Positions 9,270 to 19,058 of a stretch of DNA of 64,000 nt are shown piece after piece. Numbering within the stretch: position 1 is the first letter of the stretch; every line of letters starts with the position of its first letter. The notes beneath the pieces were generated by a model. It was not told the DNA's origin. It did no database searches and worked only from the letters and a program-made list of their open reading frames with translations. The translations under genes and the position numbers were made by a program. This stretch comes from Fusibacter sp. 3D3 (GTDB taxonomy: Bacteria; Bacillota; Clostridia; Peptostreptococcales; Acidaminobacteraceae). The stretch lies in the NCBI RefSeq assembly GCF_001748365.1, contig NZ_BDHH01000008.1, positions 81,057 to 145,056 of the forward strand, read 5' to 3'.

Positions 9270-9300
9270 CGAATTTTTTTCGACCTTTCGGTCGAATTCG
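9270..9300. repeat. Inverted repeat before the AlbA_2-type regulator gene
   Basis: TTCGACC-TTTC-GGTCGAA is a 7-bp perfect stem that extends on both sides through GAATT, with a bulge of T residues on the left. It lies just ahead of the start codon at 9319. It could be an autoregulatory operator or a structure controlling translation. No T-run follows it on the plus strand. Confidence 0.5.
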
Positions 9301-9318
9301 ATTTGTGAGGTGATGTCT

Positions 9319-10374
9319 ATGTCTGATATTTTAAGCTTACTGGTGCGCGGTGAAACAAAGTACGTTGAATTTAAAGAAAGATATTCTAAGACAATATTGA
9401 AAACGGTGTCTGCATTTTCAAATTACCATGATGGCAAAATTATCATAGGCATTACAGATGATGGTCGTGTTATAGGCGAAAATTTAAAATTTAGAAAATT
9501 GGAAAGTTTACTCGCGGATAAACTTGGTATAACAGAGGTTAGTGAAGATATTCTCAAATCCCTTGAACTTATTCGAAATGACAAATACACAAATGCAGCA
9601 GCAATTGTTGCAGATTCAAATTCATTTATGGATAGAGGAATGGACTTTATTTGTTATGCGGATCAATCTATGTTGAATTTCATGGACAGAATAAACTTAA
9701 AGTCAGTTTCTGTTGTTGAAGAATTTGAAACGGCAATGTTGTTTTATAAAAAACATATTAATCAAGGTGATATGATAAAAGGCGCATACCGGGAGTCGTT
9801 TGATGAAGTTCCTGAAGAAGCATACAGAGAAGCGGTCGCAAACGCGATTATTCATAGAGACTATAGCAAAAGAGGGCATAATAGAGTTGAGATTTTTGAA
9901 GATCGAATTGAGATTACATCGATTGGAGGATTGCCAGTAGGCATTTCAAAAGAAGAATATGTAAATGGCAATTTTTCGAATGCCAGAAACCGAATAATAG
10001 CAGATATATTTTTAAGATGCAGAATTATTGAAAAAGTGGGAACAGGTGTTAGACGCATTAGAGATGCCTATAGAACATTTAGTCAGAGCCCAGAATTTAA
10101 GATATATGAGAACTCAATTCAAGTCATCTTACCTAGACTGAAAATGGCAATAGAAGCAATGGAGACGAATGTAAAACAGCTCTCATTAACACTTGAAGAA
10201 GAAAAATTGTTTAATTATATAAAGTCAACAAATGGGATAAGTCGTGCAGCGGTAGAAACATATATGAGTGTAGGTAAGACAAAAGCAACGCAGTTGATTA
10301 ATGACCTCATTGACAAAGGCGTAATTATCAAGGTTGGCGTTGGTAAAAATACATTATATAAATCTAAAAAGTGA
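9319..10374 (+). CDS. AlbA_2 / HATPase_c_4 domain protein (COG2865), putative regulator
   Basis: About 351 residues. The N-terminal AlbA_2 (Schlafen-related) domain includes ETKYVEFKERYS and GKIIIGITDDGRVIGE. The middle carries the HATPase_c_4 signature AVANAIIHRDYSKRGHNRVEI with GGLPVGI and VGTGVRRI. The C-terminal 60 residues look like a winged helix (GISRAAVETYMSVGKTKATQLINDLIDKG). COG2865 proteins are widely annotated as transcriptional regulators or helicase-related, but their biochemical role is poorly known. ATG 9319 is chosen because GAGG lies 8 bp upstream. GTG 9310 and ATG 9313 are too close to that site. A palindrome just upstream suggests self-regulation. Confidence 0.82.
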   Translation: MSDILSLLVRGETKYVEFKERYSKTILKTVSAFSNYHDGKIIIGITDDGRVIGENLKFRKLESLLADKLGITEVSEDILKSLELIRNDKYTNAAAIVADSNSFMDRGMDFICYADQSMLNFMDRINLKSVSVVEEFETAMLFYKKHINQGDMIKGAYRESFDEVPEEAYREAVANAIIHRDYSKRGHNRVEIFEDRIEITSIGGLPVGISKEEYVNGNFSNARNRIIADIFLRCRIIEKVGTGVRRIRDAYRTFSQSPEFKIYENSIQVILPRLKMAIEAMETNVKQLSLTLEEEKLFNYIKSTNGISRAAVETYMSVGKTKATQLINDLIDKGVIIKVGVGKNTLYKSKK

Positions 10375-10565
10375 GTGTTCTTCGCAATCGTATCCAGTTG
10401 TGTATGGAGCTGTGCAAATTTTATCGCAGTTTTACCTGTCATCTTTGAGATGACTAACAAGGGGGCTTATTTATGTCTAGTAGAATAATACTTGATTTTA
10501 CTGAATATAATAGAGCATAATTATTATAAGACACTAGTATTGATACATTTACAAGGAGGGGCTAG

Positions 10566-10883
10566 ATGAAAGCATATAATGTGATTACTTTATGCGGTAG
10601 TACTAAATTTAAAACAGAATTTTTGCAAGTTCAAAAGGAATTAACACTTCAAGGAAATATCGTAATTTCTGTCGGGTTATTTGGCCATTCTGGTGATGAT
10701 GAAGTGTGGAAAGAAGGCACTAAAGAAATGCTTGATGATATGCATAAGCGAAAAATCGATATGGCAAATGAAATATTTGTAATCAACAAAAACGGTTATG
10801 TTGGAAGTAGTACTAAATCCGAAATAGCATATGCAAAATCTACTGGAAAAACTGTACGATTTCTTGAGCCGTTTGAGAAATAG
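10566..10883 (+). CDS. Small nucleoside 2-deoxyribosyltransferase-like protein
   Basis: A 105-residue protein with the single-domain fold hinted at by TLCGSTKF at the N-terminus, GLFGHSGDDE in the middle, and the C-terminal NGYVGSSTKSEIAYAKSTGK. These segments resemble the nucleoside 2-deoxyribosyltransferase / DUF4406 group, in which the Gly-Ser rich N-terminal loop and the late SxxxEIxYA segment line the nucleotide pocket. The start is well supported by AAGGAGGGG. It stands alone. The 190 bp before it hold only a 15-codon frame at 10473-10520 with a ribosome-binding site (MSSRIILDFTEYNRA), which I do not call as a gene. Substrate unknown. Confidence 0.72.
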   Translation: MKAYNVITLCGSTKFKTEFLQVQKELTLQGNIVISVGLFGHSGDDEVWKEGTKEMLDDMHKRKIDMANEIFVINKNGYVGSSTKSEIAYAKSTGKTVRFLEPFEK

Positions 10884-10954
10884 CATTGTGATTATGATTG
10901 TTAATCTTCATGGTTTACAAGCTCTATAATATATGCTAATATAATTGAAATATT

Positions 10955-11175
10955 AACCTGTGATGAGAAAAGTACAGACTATGAAGTCCAAGCGAGTGGG
11001 GAATGGTGTGAGCCCATGACTAAAATTTTCTGGAAAAGGGCCTCGGAGGTTGCTTATTGAGCCTAGCAAAATAAGCACGGTAACCCCGTTATAGGTTTCG
11101 AGTGAGTGCTATGCACTAACAAGAGTGGTACCGCGGATAAGCTCCGTCTCTTTTTATGAGACAGGGCTTTTTTTT
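10955..11175 (+). promoter_or_regulatory. T-box leader of argS
   Basis: The stem I start GATGAGAAAAGTA (10962 on) and the T-box sequence AGAGTGGTACCGCGG (11122-11136) are both conserved T-box elements. A terminator AGCTCCGTCTC/GAGACAGGGCT with eight T follows (11140-11175). Uncharged tRNA-Arg should bind and favour the antiterminator. I could not fix the specifier codon by eye; the amino acid is inferred from the downstream gene. TATAAT at 10925-10930 may be the -10 element. Confidence 0.93.
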
Positions 11176-11204
11176 ATTAAAAAATTGGAGAAGGAGGAAA
11201 CACA

Positions 11205-12965
11205 ATGAAGACATTACTTGATGATTTATCAACAATTTTAACGATGGCATTTGAAGAAGCAGGTGTTTCTTCCAGATCAATTGAAGTGAGTTACTCTAGA
11301 AGACCAGATTTATGTGACTTTCAATGTAATTCTGCTCTGAAATGTGCAGCAAGTATTCACAAAGAACCTATAGAATTGGCTCAAAAAGTTGCTACAATAC
11401 TTGGAAAACAGGAAATTTTCTTGGAAGTTACTGCACAAAATCCGGGATTTGTGAATCTAAAACTCTCTAGCGATTGGATTGCGGAGCGTTTAAAACAGAT
11501 GAACCAAATGGAGCGTTTAGGATATAAATTAAGTGACAATCCTCAAAATTTGCTAGTCGATTTTGGAGGTGCAAATGTGGCAAAATCCCTACATGTGGGC
11601 CATTTGCGCTCTGCTGTTATTGGTGAGAGCCTTATACGAATGCTGTATTTTAGTGGACACAATGTCATCGGTGATATTCATCTTGGGGATTGGGGACTCC
11701 AAATGGGTTATGTTATAGAGATGGTTAGACTCAAAGATGCTGATCTTCCCTACTTTGAAGAAACTGAATTAGACGGGTATCCAGAGCAAGCCCCCTTTGA
11801 TATTGCAGAATTGACGGCATTATATACTCAGGCCAATATCAAAAGCAAATCTGATGAAACCTTTAAGGCGAAGGCGGCTCAGGCAACTGCTGAACTTCAA
11901 AAAGGGCGCAAAGGCTATTTGGCACTTTGGCATCATATCATGGCTGTTTCAAAATCAGATCTCAAAAGAAATTATGATCATTTGCAAGTTCACTTTGATC
12001 TATGGCTTGGAGAAAGTGATAGTCAAGAGGTTATACCATCAGTTCTAAATCACCTTGATGAGATGAAACTTCTAGTGGAAAGTGAAGGGGCAAAAGTCGT
12101 GCATGTGGGCACTGAATCTGATAAAAAGCCAATGCCTCCTTGTATCATGCAAAAGGCAAATGGTGCGGCACTTTATGCAACAACTGACCTTGCAACGATT
12201 TATCAAAGAACGCTTGATCAGAAACTAGATGGGATTATTTATGTGGTTGATAAGCGCCAAGATTTGCACTTTGAACAGGTTTTTAGAGTGGCGCGTACGT
12301 CTCATATTGCACCTCCATCTTTCAAACTAAAGTTTATAGGCTTTGGGACTATGAATGGTTTAGATGGCAAGCCTTTTAAAACACGTGATGGAGGTACGAT
12401 GGCTTTAAGTGATTTAGTTGAAATCATTACAAAAAGTGCTCTGGAAAAATTGGAGAAATACAGTCAGCTTGATTCTCAAGACGAGAAAGTGCAGGCTGCA
12501 TTAAAAATTGGCGTAGGCGCTTTGAAATTTGCAGATTTATCCAATCAGTCAGATAAAGATTATGTGTTTGATATCGATCAATTTACAAGTTTTGAAGGCA
12601 AAACAGGCCCTTATATTCAATATGCGGTAGTACGTATCGTATCCATTCTCAATAAACTTTCTGAAAAGGGCGTAAAAGCAGCTGAATATTTTAATGGTGA
12701 AACGGCGATAGAGAAGACTTTAATGCTCAAGCTAGCTACTTTTAGTGATTGGGTTAATATGGCGACTGAAACGTATCAGCCCTCTAAGATTTGCGACTAC
12801 GCATTTGATGTGGCTCAGACCTTCAATACGCTTTATCATGAAGTCCATGTGCTCAAAAATTCCGTAAAGCGCCAATCCGAATTGATGAATTTATTGTGTC
12901 TCACGAGAGAAGTTCTTGAAGAATGTCTTTGGTTATTGGGGATTGAAGCATTAGAGAAAATGTGA
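11205..12965 (+). CDS. argS: Arginyl-tRNA synthetase
   Basis: A 586-residue class I aminoacyl-tRNA synthetase. The N-terminal Add-1 domain typical of ArgRS spans about residues 1-90. The HIGH-type motif is HVGHL at 130-134, within NVAKSLHVGHLRSAVIGE. The catalytic core continues to about 400 with ATTDLATI and the Y-rich KTGPYIQYA segment. A helical DALR anticodon-binding domain occupies the last 120 residues. As in many ArgRS, there is no clear KMSKS, but FKTRDGG is present. The start has AGAAGGAGG upstream. It is expressed from its own T-box leader and ends 30 bp before a convergent pseudogene. Confidence 0.97.
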   Translation: MKTLLDDLSTILTMAFEEAGVSSRSIEVSYSRRPDLCDFQCNSALKCAASIHKEPIELAQKVATILGKQEIFLEVTAQNPGFVNLKLSSDWIAERLKQMNQMERLGYKLSDNPQNLLVDFGGANVAKSLHVGHLRSAVIGESLIRMLYFSGHNVIGDIHLGDWGLQMGYVIEMVRLKDADLPYFEETELDGYPEQAPFDIAELTALYTQANIKSKSDETFKAKAAQATAELQKGRKGYLALWHHIMAVSKSDLKRNYDHLQVHFDLWLGESDSQEVIPSVLNHLDEMKLLVESEGAKVVHVGTESDKKPMPPCIMQKANGAALYATTDLATIYQRTLDQKLDGIIYVVDKRQDLHFEQVFRVARTSHIAPPSFKLKFIGFGTMNGLDGKPFKTRDGGTMALSDLVEIITKSALEKLEKYSQLDSQDEKVQAALKIGVGALKFADLSNQSDKDYVFDIDQFTSFEGKTGPYIQYAVVRIVSILNKLSEKGVKAAEYFNGETAIEKTLMLKLATFSDWVNMATETYQPSKICDYAFDVAQTFNTLYHEVHVLKNSVKRQSELMNLLCLTREVLEECLWLLGIEALEKM

Positions 12966-12994
12966 AAAGATGGCAATAAGCTGTTGTTTAAAAA

Positions 12995-13914
12995 TCATGC
13001 AAAATCTTCAATTAATTTAATAAAAGCAGATGCTGCTTTAGGCTGATAATCGTTATTAAGCGTCGCAACAACGAGATCCCAACTGGTAAAGGCATCATCT
13101 CCTACGGTATAAAGGTCAATGTTGTTTTCAAAGTTGATCAATTTGAGATACATTTCAGGAAAGAAAGTGACACCAAAACCGGATTCTGCTAGTTTGGAAG
13201 CGGTGAGAATATTTCGTGTGATAAGGGTTTTAGCAGGTGTAATGCCAGCGACTTTGAAGATGCGGCGGGCTATAGTTCGGCTCATTTGATCGTGATCTGT
13301 TAGGATAAAGCGTTCATTTTCAAGGGCCTTTAAATCAATAGCAGGGTACTTGAGATGAGTTTCTGCTTTAAACTCTATACAGATCGGATGATTTTTAGAC
13401 GTTGCCAGTAAAAAGCGTGATGATCGGATATATTTAAAATTAAGGGAAGCATCTTCTTTATGTGCTTTGTCAATGTGAAGGACAGCAAAATCTATTTTAC
13501 CGAGCTTAAGCATTTCGATAAGTTCCATGGTGTGATTCTCTTCAAAAGTGACTTCAATGTTTGGTGCCATATCTGAAAATGTTGGCAACAGAGAAGGTAA
13601 AAGTAATCAGCCCACATAGTTTGTAATGCCAAAATGGATGCGCCCATTTGCCAATTGATCCATATCGTGGATTTCATTTTCAAAGTCAGCATATATTTTT
13701 AGGATACTATTTGCCATCATGAAATATTTATTGCCAATATGCGCAGGACCAATCCGTTTTTAGTTCTAGAAAAAATGGATGCCCCTAGATCTTGTTCAAT
13801 TTTTTTAATGGCGTTGCTTAGAGAGGGCTGTGATATATAGAGTTTTGATGCAGCTCTTGAAATGTTACCCTCTTCAGCAACGACTCTTATGTACTTTAAG
13901 TCGGTCAATCTCAT
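12995..13914 (-). pseudogene. Broken LysR-family regulator next to the citrate lyase locus
   Basis: The N-terminal helix-turn-helix is intact (MRLTDLKYIRVVAEEGNISR, then SQPSLSNAIKKIE) down to about 13741. There the frame shifts by one base (a lost base at 13741-13744 would restore LVLTHIGNKYFMM). The restored frame then meets an in-frame TGA at 13607-13609 (NYVG-stop-LLLPSLLP) before continuing as a normal effector domain (PTFSDMAPNIEVTF onwards) to 12995. Two independent lesions make a sequencing error for both unlikely. It is divergent from the hydratase-citDEF genes and was probably their activator. Confidence 0.88.
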
Positions 13915-14124
13915 ACTTTATACCTCTTTTAAAAGCGTTTGAATGGTATAGTTAAAAGCTATAGTAAGTATCGGATATAATTATTTTACATATAATCAAA
14001 CCTATTATAACATAGAATTAATTAGAGAAAAAGATTCATTTACAAAGCCATAACAATAGTAGTGTGTTGCTCACTTTGGGATTTTGACACGCTAACCAAC
14101 AATGATTATTTTAAGGAGATTTCT

Positions 14125-16407
14125 ATGATTAAGTTGTATGATCGCGGCGTATATTTGATTGACGGTACTGAAATTGTTGAAGATTCAGCTGGTGCTTTAG
14201 AAGAGATTAAATCACATTTTCATTATACGACTTCAAAAGGAGAAGCTAAAAAGGGCACAATGGCTTATGGGATTATTTCTGATCACAATGTCTCAGATTC
14301 TGACGAAGCATTACAATTAAAATTCGATTCATTGACTTCTCACGATATCACTTATGTGGGGATTATTCAGACGGCTAGAGCAAGTGGTATGGAGACGTTT
14401 CCAATACCTTATATTTTAACGAATTGCCACAATACCCTAGGTGCAGTGGGTGGGACCATCAATGAGGATGACCATAAATTTGCCTTATCTGCTGCGCAAA
14501 AATATGGTGGTGTATATGTACCGCCACACTTGGCAGTCATTCATTCGTATAACCGCGAGATGATGGCGGGTTGTGGCAAGATGATATTGGGTTCAGACTC
14601 ACACACACGTTATGGTGCACTGGGGACACTTGCTGTTGGAGAAGGCGGAGGAGAACTCGTTAAGCAATTGGTAGGTAAAACTTATGATATTAACCGCCCT
14701 GAGGTAATCGCGATTTACTTGACAGGAAAACCTTCAAAGAGTGTTGGGCCGCATGATGTCATTCTACAGATCATCGGAAAAGTTTTTAAGAACGGATACG
14801 TTAAAAATAAAGTGATGGAATTCATCGGTGATGGTGTTTCTGCACTTGATATTGAATTCAGAAATGGCATTGATGTTATGACAACTGAAACAACTTGTTG
14901 GTCTTCAATTTGGCGTACAGACGAAAAAGTTCAAGCCTATTTTGAGATTCATGATAGAGCTGATGCCTTTAAAGCTCTTAATCCAGAGTCAGTTGCTTAT
15001 TATGAGGGGTTGGTATATGTCGATTTGAGCGAAATCAAACCTTCAATAGCGCTACCTTTCCATCCGAGCAATGTATACACCATTGAGGCATTTAGGGCAA
15101 ATGCACCTGAAATTCTTAAGAAAATTGAAGATGAAGCCAAAGCGCTTTGCAGCGGAGCGGGTAGCATTGATTTACTTGGAAAATATAGAGATGGCGAATT
15201 CTATGTAGATCAAGGTGTAATAGCGGGCTGCTCAGGTGGCACGTTTGATAATGTCGTAGCTGCAGCAGATATTTTAGAGGGCAACTCTATAGGCAATGGT
15301 AACTTTTCATTAAGTGTCTATCCTGGGAGCCAACCTGCCTACAGAACGCTTGTGGAAAATGGTTCTGTCGGCAAATTGATGGATGCAGGTGTCATTGTGC
15401 GTTCTGCATTCTGTGGACCTTGTTTTGGTGCGGGTGACACGCCAGCACATAATGAATTTTCAATAAGACATACGACTCGAAATTTTCCAAATAGAGAAGG
15501 GTCAAAACCGACGGGTAATCAAATGTCTTTTGTTGCCTTAATGGATGCAAAATCTATTGCAGCAACTGCTGTGAATGGTGGTAAACTCACTGGTGCCGAT
15601 GAAATAGAAGTCACTTATAGCCCATTAGACTATAAATTTAATAAACAAATCTATACAAAGCGGAATTACGATGGTATTGCACATCCAGAAAAGGAAAAGT
15701 CATTACTCATGGGACCAAGTATCAAGGATTGGCCAACGATGTTCCCTATGAAAGCGCATATGCTCCTTAAAGTTTCTGCAATGATTTTTGATGAAGTGAC
15801 GACAACCGATGAAATAATCCCTTCAGGTGAAACTTCTTCCTATAGATCAGATCCTTACAAGCTTTCTGAGTTTACGCTTTCCAGAAGAGACCCTCAATAT
15901 GTAAGTCGTGCGAAAGCCATTAGGACAGAAGCAGAGGCTCTATTAGAGGATAATGATACGGCATTTGAAAAGGTGTTTACAGCCATTAAAGCAGCTGGGT
16001 TTGAAGTGAATTCTAATAACACCTCTTATGGCAGTTCTATTTTTGCGAAGAAGCCAGGGGATGGTTCGGCTAGAGAACATGCAGCATCGTGTCAGAAAGT
16101 GCTCGGTGCATGGGCAAACTTCGCATATGAGTATGCCACAAAGAGATATCGTTCTAACCTCATTAACTGGGGAATGATGCCATTTATCCTTAAGGAAACG
16201 CCGTGTTTTGAAATGGGGGATTATGTATTTATACCGAACTTAAAAAAATCAATTCTAGAGGGTGATGCGACGATGACCGCTTATGTCATTGGTAAAGTGA
16301 TAACGCCTTTTGAGATTGGCATGGATGCACTCACACAAGATGAACGTGAGATCATTGTTTCAGGATGTCTTATAAACTACTATAAAGAAACGCGTACGAA
16401 TCAATAG
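14125..16407 (+). CDS. Aconitase-family hydratase of the citrate lyase locus
   Basis: A 760-residue aconitase-superfamily hydratase. Substrate and Fe-S segments are visible: GSDSHTRYGALGTLAVGEGG near residue 160, and the cysteine pair in FCGPCFGAGDTPAHNEFS, the usual site of two of the three [4Fe-4S] ligands. Another cysteine in AGCSGGTFDNV may be the third. The C-terminal part is the swivelling domain. ATG 14125 has AAGGAG 8 bp upstream; the frame upstream to 14062 has no such support. Its nearest named relative in my memory is the YbhJ-type hydratase. With citDEF it could isomerise or hydrate citrate, or act on mesaconate/citramalate. The substrate is inference. Confidence 0.85.
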   Translation: MIKLYDRGVYLIDGTEIVEDSAGALEEIKSHFHYTTSKGEAKKGTMAYGIISDHNVSDSDEALQLKFDSLTSHDITYVGIIQTARASGMETFPIPYILTNCHNTLGAVGGTINEDDHKFALSAAQKYGGVYVPPHLAVIHSYNREMMAGCGKMILGSDSHTRYGALGTLAVGEGGGELVKQLVGKTYDINRPEVIAIYLTGKPSKSVGPHDVILQIIGKVFKNGYVKNKVMEFIGDGVSALDIEFRNGIDVMTTETTCWSSIWRTDEKVQAYFEIHDRADAFKALNPESVAYYEGLVYVDLSEIKPSIALPFHPSNVYTIEAFRANAPEILKKIEDEAKALCSGAGSIDLLGKYRDGEFYVDQGVIAGCSGGTFDNVVAAADILEGNSIGNGNFSLSVYPGSQPAYRTLVENGSVGKLMDAGVIVRSAFCGPCFGAGDTPAHNEFSIRHTTRNFPNREGSKPTGNQMSFVALMDAKSIAATAVNGGKLTGADEIEVTYSPLDYKFNKQIYTKRNYDGIAHPEKEKSLLMGPSIKDWPTMFPMKAHMLLKVSAMIFDEVTTTDEIIPSGETSSYRSDPYKLSEFTLSRRDPQYVSRAKAIRTEAEALLEDNDTAFEKVFTAIKAAGFEVNSNNTSYGSSIFAKKPGDGSAREHAASCQKVLGAWANFAYEYATKRYRSNLINWGMMPFILKETPCFEMGDYVFIPNLKKSILEGDATMTAYVIGKVITPFEIGMDALTQDEREIIVSGCLINYYKETRTNQ

Positions 16408-16428
16408 ATTTGCAGCTAGGAGGAAACG

Positions 16429-16692
16429 ATGAGAGCAATATGTGGAACAGAAGATGCCTCTGATGTCACGGTATCCGTTTTGTTAGAAGGCAATGGCATT
16501 GTGGTCAATTTAAAATCGAAGAATAAACCTTTGTTCGGACGTCTTATAGAGGCAGCTGTTAAAGAGAGTTGTTTGGAAATGAACGTTGAAAATGCAACCA
16601 TTGATGTCAACGATTTTGGTGCCTTGGATTTCGTAATCAAGGCGCGCACGAAGACTGCTATTCGTGAAGCACTCAAGCAGGTGAACGCATGA
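16429..16692 (+). CDS. citD: Citrate (or citramalate) lyase acyl carrier protein
   Basis: An 87-residue CitD, the gamma subunit that carries the phosphoribosyl-dephospho-CoA arm. The C-terminal DVNDFGALDFVIKARTKTAI matches the family's closing motif. In the Klebsiella protein, as I recall it, the modified serine is the first of two in GTLESSD. Here the segment is GTEDASD, so that position is alanine and only the following Ser11 remains. Whether Ser11 can be modified is unknown. The start has AGGAGG 6 bp upstream. The stop overlaps the citE start. Confidence 0.9.
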   Translation: MRAICGTEDASDVTVSVLLEGNGIVVNLKSKNKPLFGRLIEAAVKESCLEMNVENATIDVNDFGALDFVIKARTKTAIREALKQVNA

Positions 16693-17597
16693 AAAAACAT
16701 TTGAGAAGAACGATGTTGTTTTGCCCTGCAAACAAACCGAAACATTTATTTACATCCATGATTTATGAACCAGACTGCATTATTTTTGATTTGGAAGATG
16801 CAGTTCCCTTCAATGAAAAGGGTGCTGCGCGTGATTTGTTAGTGGAAGCGTTAAAAGTCGTTGATTACGGTAAAGTGGAAATCTTTGCCCGCATTAATGC
16901 ACTTTATACGGATTTTGGAGCAGATGATGTTAGAGCACTTGTACCTGCTGGACTCAGAAGACTTAGACTGCCTATGTGTGAATCAGCAAGTGATGTAAAA
17001 GAATTAGATGCACTTTTAACCGAAGTTGAAAATGAGCACAAGATTGAGGCGGGTTCCGTTAAAATTCAATGTGCGATTGAAACGCCCAAAGGCGTTGTGA
17101 ACTCGTTAGAAATAGCCCTAGCTTCTAAAAGAGTGACTTCCATTTCATTTGGAGCGGAAGATTTCACAAGAACTTTGGGAACCGATCGCACCAAGGCGGG
17201 GAGCGAGTTATTTTTGGCGAGAAGTACAGTGGCGTTAAATGCGAATATTGCTGAGGTGGATGCCATTGATACGGTTTATGCCGATGTCGAGGATGAAGAA
17301 GGCTTTATCAAAGAAGTTGAAAGCGCTAAAAATTTGGGGTTCGCAGGTAAGTCTTGCATACATCCAAGTCAAGTTGAACTTGTTCATAAAATCTATACAC
17401 CAAATCAAAAAGATATCGAAGCCTCTATAAAAATCATAGAAGCTGCCAAGAATGCGGATATTGGAAAAGGTGGCGTTATTGTCGTGGACGGTAAAATGAT
17501 TGATATACCCGTCATTGCAAAAGCAGAGCGCATTTTAGAGTTGGCAGTAGGTGCAGGTATCCAAATAGGAGGTGCGGGTAATTATGAGTTCAAATAA
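16689..17597 (+). CDS. citE: Citrate (or citramalate) lyase beta subunit
   Basis: A 302-residue CitE of the HpcH/HpaI-like TIM-barrel family. It cleaves citryl-ACP to oxaloacetate and acetyl-ACP. Landmarks are RTMLFCPANKPKH at the N-terminus, IIFDLEDAVP with the metal-binding acidic residues, CAIETPKGV (Glu ligand) and ISFGAEDFTR. GFAGKSCIHPSQVE is the late CoA-side motif. It overlaps citD by 4 bp and the broken citF by 14 bp, so it was part of one translationally coupled operon. The reading frame itself is intact. Confidence 0.95.
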   Translation: MKKHLRRTMLFCPANKPKHLFTSMIYEPDCIIFDLEDAVPFNEKGAARDLLVEALKVVDYGKVEIFARINALYTDFGADDVRALVPAGLRRLRLPMCESASDVKELDALLTEVENEHKIEAGSVKIQCAIETPKGVVNSLEIALASKRVTSISFGAEDFTRTLGTDRTKAGSELFLARSTVALNANIAEVDAIDTVYADVEDEEGFIKEVESAKNLGFAGKSCIHPSQVELVHKIYTPNQKDIEASIKIIEAAKNADIGKGGVIVVDGKMIDIPVIAKAERILELAVGAGIQIGGAGNYEFK

Positions 17598-19058
17598 AAA
17601 TTTGCCTAAATTTATAGAAGGTTATGGCGCCGTTAAACCCTATGCTGGGCCTTTTGTAACAGCCCCTTTAGCACATAGATATGGTCCAAAATTGAGCTCA
17701 TCAAAACCAGGTGAATCCAAAATGGTTTCTAATATTAAAGAAGTGCTTGAAAAATCGGGTATTCAAAACGGCATGACCATTTCTTTTCATCATCACTGAC
17801 GAATGCACATGAACCGCTTATAGATCATATAAAAAGTGGTGTGGTAACGGGGTTACACACGTCAGGCTTACGTGGTAAAATTGGCAGAGCACAAGCCACA
17901 GAAAATATACTTGGAAAACCTGTGGTGTTTAGAACACATGGGGGTAGAGCAAGAGCGATAGAAGCTGGAGAAGTCAAAATTGATATTGCTTTTATTGGTG
18001 CTTCTGCATGTGATCCTATGGGCAATATGAATGGCGTTGATGGAAAATCTGCATTTGGCTCAATGGGTTATCCTATGGTGGATGCCATGTATGCGGATAA
18101 GGTCGTGGTCATTACAGATCATATCTGTCCGTTTCCACTTTCTAAAATTGCCATTCCGATGCAGTACGTTGATTATATTGTTGAAGTGGAGAGCATAGGG
18201 GATACAGCGCTTATTGCAACGGGTGCTACGCGTGTGACTAAAAATCCTACAGATTTGTTAATTGCGAAACGAGCAGCGGAAGTCCTCATTGCTTCAGGCT
18301 ATATCAAAGAAGGCTATTCTTTTCAAGCTGGATCTGGAGGTGCTTCATTAGCGGTTTGCAAGTATTTAAAAGCGTATATGTCTGAAAATAATATAGTGGG
18401 CAGTTTTGCAGCTGGTGGGGTTACAGGCTATCTAGTGGAGCTCTTAGAACAAGGCTATTTTAAAGCATTGTTAGACACCCAAACATTTGATGTTGCAGCA
18501 GTTGACTCTATTAGAGATAATATTAACCATATTGAAATGTCGGTCTCTATGTATGCTAATCCCCACAATAAGGCGTGTTCAGCACATCAATTAGATGTCA
18601 TGATTCTTTCTGCCACAGAGATTGATAAGCAGTTCAATATAAATTCTTTAACGGGTTCTACAGGGGTGATTATGGGTGCACTTGGTGGTGCCCCCGATAC
18701 AGCAGCAGGTGCAAAATTGACAGTTGTTGTTGCGCCAACCATGCGTAAGCGTATCCCTATTGTGGTCGAAGAAGTCACTAATATTGTAACACCAGGAGAC
18801 ACGGTAGATGTTCTTGTGACAGAACGCGGGATCAGTGTTAATCCTAAACGTCAAGACATTCAAGTAATGCTGGATCAAGCGGGGATTAAAACCATATCAA
18901 TAGACGACCATCTTGAACTCGTCGAGAAGCTTACTGGGAAACCAGAGCAGATCCAATACACGGATGAAATTGTCGGTGTGATCGAATATAGAGATGGCAC
19001 TGTGATGGATTTAATTTATAAAACGCAAACGCATCAGGCGAGACGAAGTTTCGACTAG
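17584..19058 (+). pseudogene. citF: Citrate lyase alpha subunit broken by an internal deletion
   Basis: The N-terminus (from ATG 17584, with AGGAGG upstream) runs normally to MTISFHHH and then hits TGA at about 17798. In the next frame the protein resumes as LTNAHEPLIDHIKSGVVTGL and continues intact to 19058, including the CoA-transferase segments GLRGKIG, GGRARAIEAGE, GSGGASLA and GSTGVIMGALGG. Compared with the E. coli protein as I remember it, about 29 residues between HH and the second part are missing, with a frame change at the junction near 17797. Without this segment the subunit should be inactive, leaving the lyase without its acyl-exchange step. Confidence 0.88.

Noticed and set aside
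10473-10520. A 15-codon frame with a ribosome-binding site
   Set aside because: Too short and without any recognisable similarity. It may be a leader peptide, but nothing supports that.
10955-11120. Assigning the T-box specifier codon
   Set aside because: I could not place the specifier loop with confidence by eye. The amino acid is inferred from argS.
13607-13609. TGA inside the LysR gene as a selenocysteine codon
   Set aside because: LysR proteins do not use selenocysteine, a separate frameshift breaks the same gene, and I see no clear SECIS-like hairpin just after the TGA.
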